Below are positions 57,625 to 64,000 of a stretch of DNA of 64,000 bases, piece after piece. Source of the DNA: Gigaspora margarita (Eukaryota; Glomeromycota; Glomeromycetes; Diversisporales; Gigasporaceae); contig WTPW01002049.1 of NCBI GenBank assembly GCA_009809945.1, positions 58,693-122,692 on the forward strand. The letters run 5' to 3'. The position numbers were made by a program, and so were the translations under genes. The notes under the pieces are model-generated. The model was not told the origin of the DNA, searched no databases, and worked only from the letters and a program-made list of their open reading frames with translations. The first letter of the stretch is position 1. Every line of letters begins with the position of its first letter.

Positions 57625-59426
57625 AGAACCACTGAATATATGCATAAAACATTTGTAGTACACTTAGACTAAATTTTTTAAAATGTTTATCATACAGTTA
57701 CACAAATCTTATTTTTTTAATAACAACTTAACTCAACCTTTGATGTACACTTAATTAATAAAATCAAAAAAGATATGTCGTACAGTTACTTATTGTGCAA
57801 GAATAGTTAGTCGTACATAATATATAAATATAATATATATAACATACAAAATTTAATAAACCTAATAAAATCATTAATAGTGACATTATTTATTTATTGT
57901 GTATAATTTTAGTATCAACTTTATATACCTGTCTCTTAATTAATCTAGAACAATATCAATATTGTTTGCTTAAGTATTACAATGATTGGTATGTACTGTA
58001 TAGAAAATATAGATGATTTAACTCAATAGTTACTAGGAGATAAGTTTCTATTTTACTTGAAAAACAACTCTTTAGTACTATAATATAAAGGAATTGCTAT
58101 TTCTACCATGGTATTTTGCTATTTCCACTATGGTTACACAAGATTTTCTATTTTAGAATTAATATAATATATTATAAAATTATATTCTAACTTTATCTTT
58201 AACCCTAACCCTTACCCTAACCCTAAAACTAATAAGTAAATTTTTTTTAGCTTCTAATTAAAAGTTGTAGAGCTTATATTTCTAATTCTAATGGTAGTTA
58301 AATCATCAAAATCGGCCTAGTGGATCCCAAGATACTTGGGATCAAAGAAGAGAACATAAGGATCGGCAAATTCACTATTACACAAACTATTCATTTTCTT
58401 TACATACGTTTTGAAACGTTTTTTTAATGTAGTAAAAAATTTTACTAAAAAACTAATAAATATCATCTTAAGAAACTAGCATTTTTTGAGCCAAAGAACA
58501 GCTTTACTTAAGAGCCAAAAGTCAATTGTAGTAATAAAATTCTGCGCAAATCACAATTTTTCGTTGACAGCTTTTTTCTAACTTAGATTTGTTTTTCTTT
58601 ACGTTTTGAAACGTTTTTTTATCATAATGAAAAATTTTACTAATAAATAATAAAATACATTTTAAAAAACTAGCATTTTTTTGAGTCAAAGAATAACTTT
58701 TCTTAAAAGCCCAAAGCCAATTATTATAATAAAATTCTGTGCAAATCATGATTTTTCGTTTGATATCCTTTTGTAGCTTTGTGTAATAGTAAATTTGCCA
58801 ATCCTTATGTTTTCTTCTTTGATTACAAGTATTTTGGGATCCACCAGGCCGATTTTGATAATTTAACTACTATTAGAATCAGGAAAATGAGCTCTACAAC
58901 TTTCAATTAGAAGCCAAAGAAGGCTTACTTATTAGTTTTTAGGGTTAGGGTTAGGATTAAAGTTAGAAGTAGAATTAGATATATTATTTTAATTCTAAAA
59001 ATAGAAAATCTTGTATAGCTATAGTGGAAATAGCAAAATACCATAGTGGAAATAGTAATTCCCTAATATAATATTGTTGCTTCACAAAAAGATATAACTT
59101 TTGTGAATTACAACATTATATAAAATTGAATATTACCAATTAATAGAAATTTTAAAACATAAATATAATTATTAACTTTTACTTTTTTTTAAAGAAATAT
59201 AATTTTAAACATTTATTATATCTTTGTCGTACATTAATTTATTTTTAATTAAAACTATGTTGTACACTTAATTATAAATTTAAAATTATTATTTAAACAT
59301 ATATCATACACTTAAACTGTTGCTTTAATGTTTGTGTACACTTTATAATAAAATTTAAATGTACACTTATATAAAGCTTAAAGACAAAGATTATATGTAT
59401 ATATAACATTAGTATTCAGGGGTCCT
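57625..59426. mobile_element. hAT-type element inside the Gypsy RNase H (1802 bp)
   Basis: The inverted ends are AGAACCACTGAATA on the left and AGGACCCCTGAATA (as complement) on the right, matching at 12 of 14, with perfect 8-bp flanks GTAGTGAC. The AGGACCCC start is the same as that of the 177-bp MITEs. The arms contain many tgtacactta-like words in both orientations. Its own DNA amounts to about 0.8 kb, because a 975-bp foldback element is inserted in it (58089-59063). It is non-coding. Confidence 0.9.
58089..59063. mobile_element. Large foldback element, 975 bp, perfect 8-bp TSD
   Basis: Arms of more than 400 bp are inverted copies: AGGAATTGCTATTTCTACCA on the left, the complement of GGGAATTACTATTTCCACTA on the right. 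The flanks are perfect TAATATAA copies (58081-58088, 59064-59071). Each arm contains several telomere-like aaccctaaccc words (58200-58226 and, inverted, 58938-58955), and a core with aaaagttgtagagct and atcggcctagtggatccca shared with the foldback element at 2715-3100. It is non-coding. Confidence 0.9.
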
Positions 59427-59434
59427 GTAGTGAC
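59427..59434. repeat. TSD of the 1.8-kb element, right
   Basis: GTAGTGAC, identical to 57617-57624. Confidence 0.9.
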
Positions 59435-59639
59435 TGACCACTCTGCTCTAAAGTAGCTGCAGACCTCAAAGTTGAAAGGTAGATGACTTGATGGATTATT
59501 CAGCTCCAGCTCTACAACTACACCATCGAGCATTGATCTGAAAAAACCCATAGTAATACCGATGCCCTATCAAGAAGGCCCAAAATTATAAATAAAAGGG
59601 AAGAAATGAGAGACAACATCAAAGAGAAAAATGCTAGGA

Positions 59640-60440
59640 AAAAACTTACCTAGAGTGGCTTGGAACATTGGCCAACTATAATGAAACAGAAGAACTACTG
59701 CCACAGGAAGTCGGTCATGTAGTCAAAGCCTATCAGCTAGACGATCCCACTGATGACGAAATCGACTATAAAGAGTACTACTGGGAGGAGTATTATTGGG
59801 AGGAGCATGGACAAAAAGAACGAGAGTATATAAAGTTAATACAAGACTATTATATCGATGCTCGAAGAATTAAAAACCCATACCATGACTCCGATACTGA
59901 CATTATAGGACCTCTTGGGACTCAGGTTCCAAATTTATCGATCTAGAAGAAATATATATAATGAATGACTACTGGGAGATAGAAACAGAAGAAAGGTTCT
60001 TGACTGCCACTTTGGACTATATCACAAAAGAAAATGTGTAGTATGAAGAAGAAGAATTTGAAGTCTACCTGGTTTTCCATCAAGCGAGACCAACTCCGAT
60101 GAACTACGTGATGGAGCTACTGTTCTGGAACCAACCCAAATGATGCTATAGAGAATCAGCGAAACCCCTTTCAAATATTCATCATTAACGGGGACTATGA
60201 TAAGAAGCTGGTATACCTGAACTTGATTTTTGATATAGTCATAGAATCAGGTGTTGGGTTTGCCTGGTACGATAATGACTAGAAAACTGGTGGTAATAGA
60301 CCCAAAGCCAAAATAGAATCCTCACAGCAAGAAAAAGATGAAGAATACTCAATTGAAGAAACTATAGGCCCCAAAATTTGTAGTTGTGATGCCAGATACA
60401 AAAGAGAAGAGTTTAAAGAAAGGATAAATATGGATAAAAT
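59640..60440 (+). pseudogene. Acidic coding segment behind RNase H (Gypsy-type element)
   Basis: The segment at 59668-59946 begins MANYNETEELLPQEVGHVVK, is rich in Glu, Asp and Tyr, and has a short YYWEEYYWEE duplication. Coding-like composition continues to about 60440. It does not resemble the integrase expected at this position. It may be an extra ORF of this Gypsy lineage or part of a captured gene. Function unknown. Confidence 0.45.
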
Positions 60441-60560
60441 TGTAGATTAATTAAAAAAATGATAAACAGACCTAACAACACACAAACAGTTAGGATGAGG
60501 TAGAGCAGAAAGTGGGCTCTATCGAGAATAGTGATAACATTAATACATCTAGTTTAAATA

Positions 60561-60790
60561 TGGGGCCTTTGCAGTAGAAAGGGCCCATACTACCCCAAAA
60601 ACCAAATTTAAGTTTTTGGTATATTCGAATAAATTTTGATACAGGCTACATTTTTCAATTATAAATGAAACCTGTTTGCAAAATAAAAAATCAAGATAAT
60701 AACAATTTTTAAAAAAAGTTACATGAGATAATCACAGTCTAAAAATAGTAAAGTGGAGCAAAAAATTGATCAGAATCTAAAAATAACTGG
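60561..60790. mobile_element. TGGGGT-family MITE, one-ended copy 3
   Basis: After TA (60559-60560) it begins TGGGGCCTTTGCAGTAGAAA followed by gggcccatac. It continues with the acatttttcaattataaatg and aaaaatcaagataat words of the copies at 39666 and 45564. The right end is not recognisable. It marks the right limit of the Gypsy-type element. Confidence 0.7.
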
Positions 60791-61554
60791 CCAATAAAAT
60801 TTCTGTCTCCAGGTAATAATATCAATTTAAGTAACTGGTAAGAAAAAAGTTAGATCTATTATAAATCCACTCAATATAAGAAAGCTATTAATAATTTCTC
60901 AATATAGAGAAGTTTTGTTATGGACCTGAACACCTTTTTTATATCAAAATTTACTTGTAAAGCTCTAAATCGTCTAAAGACAAAGAGACTGTACGTGGTA
61001 GACAAGATCTCTCATTACCTTAATCACTACATTTTTGAGTTTTACATTCTTGTAGTGTTTGATCTACTTATTATAGATCTTGGTCAAACATAAAGACTCA
61101 GTATTAGCAGCATAATAGGGCTTGATGTTTTACTGATTTAATGAAGTTTTTTGCATGTAGTATAAGTAATTAACTTTGCTTTGATTTTAAAGTTTTTTTT
61201 TTAACAAAAGAACGAACTTAAAGTATTGCAATTTTGTAGTTTGATTTGGATCCTATTCTATAATAAGTACAATTTCTTTTTTTATTTGATTTTTTTTTTC
61301 ACGATAACTAATTTTTCTTTTTTTTTATATAAGCTTAGGTTTTATTATAATGCAAAATTAGCACTTCTGTTAGAATGTGAATTGATATTGATCGATAATA
61401 TTCTATGTGGTCAAGAAATTGAGAACCAACTATAAGTATTTATCTTTTGCTTCCTTTGTCTATTTTTTCTTTTTTTAGCAAGAATTAACTTTTTTTTTCT
61501 TTTTCGTATATTTGTATTTGGAATCGATATGAAAAATATTTTCTGCCAAAAATA

Positions 61555-62185
61555 TTGTACTTGACCCACCCTATAAAAAAAATGTATCGTGAAGGTATGG
61601 GTTGGAGGAATGGCACGGGTTTTGGTAGCACAGATTAAACCTGGATCATGTACTTGGATTGGAATAAATTTTTGGCCTGTGGTGGACTGTATACCCGTAC
61701 AATTGGACTGTTAATGACTTGGGTTTTGCAATACATTACTAGTCCAAATGGCACGTGTAAATTAACGTGCTATAACTGTAATAAAAAAAATATACACATA
61801 TCAACAATCAATATAATATGAACAGACTACTGGACTAATGCGCATGTATCAAAATTTTGTAAAGAATTTTTTTTTTGTTAAGACACGTTTCATTAGTGAA
61901 ATTATAAGATATCGAAATTTTTTTTAAAAAAATCGTATATTGATCTTTTGCTCTTTGTGAAATGAGCCAACGTGTACCACCTTTGACACGTAAAATGAAG
62001 GTGCTATTATGTATGATGTGACATAATGTGCTACCTCCTATCATAATTTTTGTACTACTTTTTACCACAACATTCTGTTCAACAGTCTGTACGTATCACT
62101 CTGACCATGCCATTTCGTGTATTCCCAATACTAACCTGTACTACACCCTGGACTACTTCTTTTATAGGGCCCACTTGACCTATTT
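61555..62185. mobile_element. Inserted element with CCCTATAAAA ends (tentative)
   Basis: The segment absent from unit 2 has CCCTATAAAA near its left end (about 61578) and its complement near its right end (about 62163). It has ggcacgggttttgg/accatgccatttcgtg-like words in both orientations and AATATT on both outer sides. This fits a diverged TIR element. The ORF at 62028-62261 overlaps it and is not taken as a gene. Confidence 0.5.
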
Positions 62186-62700
62186 TCAAATTAATATTGA
62201 CGATTCTCCCTTCAGTAAGTATGATTTAATAGTGGCTTCCAACCTTTTTGCGCAAATCTAAAAGTACCTGTTTATGCTAATGTTGTTTCTTCTTACTACA
62301 GTAAATTTACTATTCATTATCAATTTCTAGAGCAATTATTTATTACAGATGAAGCTTGGAAGGTAAAGTTGTAGATAAATATCTAGTAGCGGTAAATGTG
62401 ATCTTTTGCAATTGCTTCATTACCTGAATTGTTACCTTTCTGAGTCTTACATTCTTTTACTTATTTTCTTTTGTTTAATCTCTTATCATAGGTCTCATTC
62501 AAACATAAAGACTCTGGGGATGAAATCGTTTGATTTGGATCTCTAATCTATGATAAGTTCAATTTCTCTTTCTTAGTATTTTTTTTTTCACGATAACTAA
62601 TTTTTATTCTCTTATATAGACTTTGGTTTATTGTAATACGAAATTAGCACTTTTGTTAGAATGTGAATTGATAGAAATTGTATGTAGGCAAGAAATTAAG

Positions 62701-62902
62701 GGGCGCAGTCAAAATTCTGAAACAAAAAATTATTAAGATTATTAGATAGGTTAAGGTTAGGATAAGTCCTTGGGTTAGGGTTAGGGTGTGTGCCTAGGTT
62801 AGGGATTGGGTTTAGGCGATTTTATAGTACAATTGCTCAAAGAAACTTTTTTTGATTGTTGGGATTTTTTGACAGAATTATGACCTGTCGGGATTTTGAC
62901 CC
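62701..62902. mobile_element. Possible small TIR element with telomere-like core
   Basis: The left end GGGGCGCAGTCAAAATTCTG is mirrored by the complement of GGGTCAAAATCCCGACAGG at about 62883-62902. Between them is a ggttagggttagggt tract (62771-62786). It lies in the segment found only in unit 2. No target duplication was found. Confidence 0.45.
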
Positions 62903-63107
62903 AAAAACAATGATATCTCCTGGCATATCAGCTGATGAACCTTTTTCTTTCAATGCACTTGCTAATATATGTTATATGCAACATCAAACTATCGCTTTAC
63001 TTGAAGAAGAAAAGACTGCATTGACATCAGATTTAGAAAAGTGTTTAGCAATAGCCGATCATTTTAAAAGCAGTATAAGAAGGTCAATTGTTAATTACCG
63101 CTTTTAG
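62880..63107 (+). CDS. Small hypothetical ORF with coiled-coil character
   Basis: From ATG at 62880 the frame reads MTCRDFDPKTMISPGIS, then SFNALANICYMQHQTIALLE and EEKTALTSDLEKCLAIADHF, ending at a stop at 63105-63107 (75 aa). Composition is less AT-biased than the chance ORFs around it, and the middle has a heptad-like Leu/Ile pattern. The first ten residues overlap the proposed TIR of 62701-62902. It lies wholly within the segment unique to unit 2 of the local duplication, so it may be a gene fragment carried by an insertion. No family is recognised. Confidence 0.3.
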   Translation: MTCRDFDPKTMISPGISADEPFSFNALANICYMQHQTIALLEEEKTALTSDLEKCLAIADHFKSSIRRSIVNYRF

Positions 63108-63400
63108 ACATAAGAATTGAGAACCAATGATAAGTACTCTGTTTTTGTTTTTTTTTAGATGTATATTTGTATTTTGGAATGCAAATTGATAATAGAATCT
63201 CTTCCTTTTTATAAGTATGATTTAATGGTAACGTCAAAACTTTTTGTGCAAGTTTATAAGTGCCTGTTTATATTTGGGTGTTCTTTTTACTAGCTTTCTA
63301 TTCATTAATTTCTAGAAGCAATTATTTATTGTGGTATGAAACTTGTAAAAGGTAGAGTTATAGATACATATCTATTATATTTTATGTAATTGATCTTTTT

Positions 63401-63730
63401 GTTTTCTAAATTTTTTTTTTATTCGTGGATATATACCCATTCATTTTTGTTATAAATGCTACTAGTATGAAATCAAATTAAACTATAAGCATATTGAGAA
63501 CCAGATACGTATTTTTATTTTGTTATTATTTTCATTCTGTATTTTTGAACTACTAAGTTTTTGTTCTAGGAAATTTTGATAATCGTAATAGCAAAAGCAG
63601 GCATACTGCATATCATCATCAAGTACTTTGAAATTTGTTGATAACTACGATATGATGTAATAATTATGTTTCATGTCGAATAGTTACTAACTATCTATGA
63701 AATTATTATTATAACAGATTAGCATAATGA
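63401..63730. other. Spacer before the right-edge LINE
   Basis: AT-rich, no ORF. It could include the 5' UTR of the LINE copy that follows. The sequence ttattattataacag just before the first ATG could also be read as a splice acceptor. Confidence 0.35.
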
Positions 63731-64000
63731 ATGGATGATCAAATTAGAAGTAATTACGTGGAGGACCAGGTTTATGACGGCCAGACCCAACATACAGGAC
63801 AGGCTATAGTATCCTGCGCAGCTGTGAAAACTGAGCTTGAAACGGCGAGCGCCTCTACAGAAATTAATCCTAGTACTTCAGATACCATATCATCATGTCA
63901 CACTGAAGTACCACTCCAATATCATACTCATCTATCATTACCTATACAACAAGATAGCTCTATTTACACTGTAGAACAAGAGATATACAATGAATATGAA
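63731..64000 (+). mobile_element. 5' end of a second LINE 1 copy, running off the window
   Basis: From 63761 (gaggaccagg) the sequence matches the 5' end of LINE 1 (27965 downward on the minus strand) with only a few differences. The reading frame is open from an ATG at 63731 (MDDQIRSNYVEDQVYDG) through VSCAAVKTELETASA to the window end. The ten codons before 63761 are not present in LINE 1, which suggests that LINE 1 lost its 5' tip. The frame is undamaged over the 270 bases seen. Confidence 0.85.

Larger units (their letters stand above)
57415..59600 (+). pseudogene. RNase H of the Gypsy-type element, split by an insertion
   Basis: The segment before the insertion contains YTDVSSNGLGAVLTQKEEN and IPYASRSLSQAERNYWTTEQ. 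The remainder, recognisable as the end of RNase H (around 59427-59585), lies behind the DNA element at 57625-59426. Confidence 0.82.
53560..60558 (+). mobile_element. Gypsy-type LTR retroelement, decayed, with nested insertions
   Basis: In order there are a 5' LTR, a primer-binding site, Gag, an aspartic protease, reverse transcriptase and RNase H, the order of Ty3/Gypsy elements. RNase H is interrupted by a 1.8-kb DNA element (57625-59426) and continues behind it. Behind RNase H lies an acidic coding segment. No integrase domain and no 3' LTR could be recognised before about 60558, where a MITE begins. The element is broken, with many breaks (well over ten), and is old. Its composition is clearly richer in GC than the surrounding spacer. 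Confidence 0.88.
61010..63400. repeat. Diverged local duplication with insertions in both copies
   Basis: Unit 1 (from about 61010) and unit 2 (from about 62410) share, in order, a ttacattctt word, tcaaacataaagactc, tttgatttggatc, ttttttcacgataactaattttt, gcactt-tgttagaatgtgaattgat, caagaaatt-gagaacca, taagtatgatttaat-gt, gtgcctgttta-like and tttctagagcaattatttatt. Unit 1 has an extra segment at about 61550-62190, and unit 2 one at about 62701-63105, at different places. No function is seen for the shared sequence; it could be a decayed duplicated gene. Confidence 0.75.

Noticed and set aside
58200-58226. Telomere repeat tract considered as a chromosome end or fusion point
   Set aside because: The tract is mirrored in both arms of a foldback transposon with a perfect target duplication, so it belongs to that element.
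62028-62261. 77-aa ORF with a hydrophobic N-terminus that resembles a signal peptide
   Set aside because: It straddles the right end of a segment absent from the second unit of the local duplication, and its end runs into the shared duplicated sequence. It is likely chance coding in a TIR element.
1-64000. Search for tRNA, rRNA and snRNA genes
   Set aside because: No cloverleaf, box A/B pair or rRNA core words could be recognised by eye on either strand. A covariance-model scan would be decisive.

Overview
The window looks like a transposon-dominated, very AT-rich stretch of a fungal nuclear genome, most probably an arbuscular mycorrhizal fungus (Glomeromycotina, Rhizophagus-like). The grounds are the base composition, GT-AG introns of 67-74 bp, a Sel1-repeat/protein-kinase gene of the kind greatly expanded in those fungi, an APE-type LINE that carries RNase H, and abundant short TIR elements. 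The lineage is inference; no rRNA or other marker gene is present. Runs of N (44194-44281 and scattered single Ns) mark a draft assembly.

Only one convincing intact host gene is present: a four-exon gene at 50108-52686 (+) encoding about 12 Sel1 repeats followed by a protein kinase domain (789 aa), joined through a 20-nt micro-exon. Other coding traces are an integrase-core gene relic (7159-9237, -), a secreted-protein-like pseudogene (1997-2432, -), a transposase-like relic (9906-10110, +) and a small unexplained ORF (62880-63107, +).

Left part (1-20 kb): AT-rich repeats, foldback and hAT-type MITEs, a miniature LTR element (4135-5699), the integrase relic, a gag-only LTR element on the minus strand (13598-16255) and a 1.3-kb diverged satellite (17990-19260). 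Middle (20-36 kb): an almost full-length LINE (21520-27968, -) inserted with a 15-bp target duplication into a dispersed AT-rich repeat; a hAT-type element with CCATTGG-rich ends (28465-29485); a 5'-truncated second LINE (29895-33630, -) with a MITE in its 3' UTR; and a hAT-type element containing a second copy of itself (34197-35421). 36-50 kb: mostly gene-free AT-rich DNA with scattered MITEs and a 20-bp minisatellite. Right part (50-64 kb): the Sel1-kinase gene, then a decayed Gypsy-type LTR element (53560-about 60558) that contains a three-level nest of insertions, a diverged local duplication (61010-63400), and the 5' end of another copy of the first LINE running off the window (+).

The most coherent signal is the abundance of non-autonomous elements with 8-bp target duplications. 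At least ten are supported here. Several otherwise unrelated families (177 bp, 470-520 bp, 1.8 kb) share termini beginning AGGACCC or AGAACC, which suggests one hAT-like transposase mobilising several passenger families. No autonomous transposase for them lies in the window.
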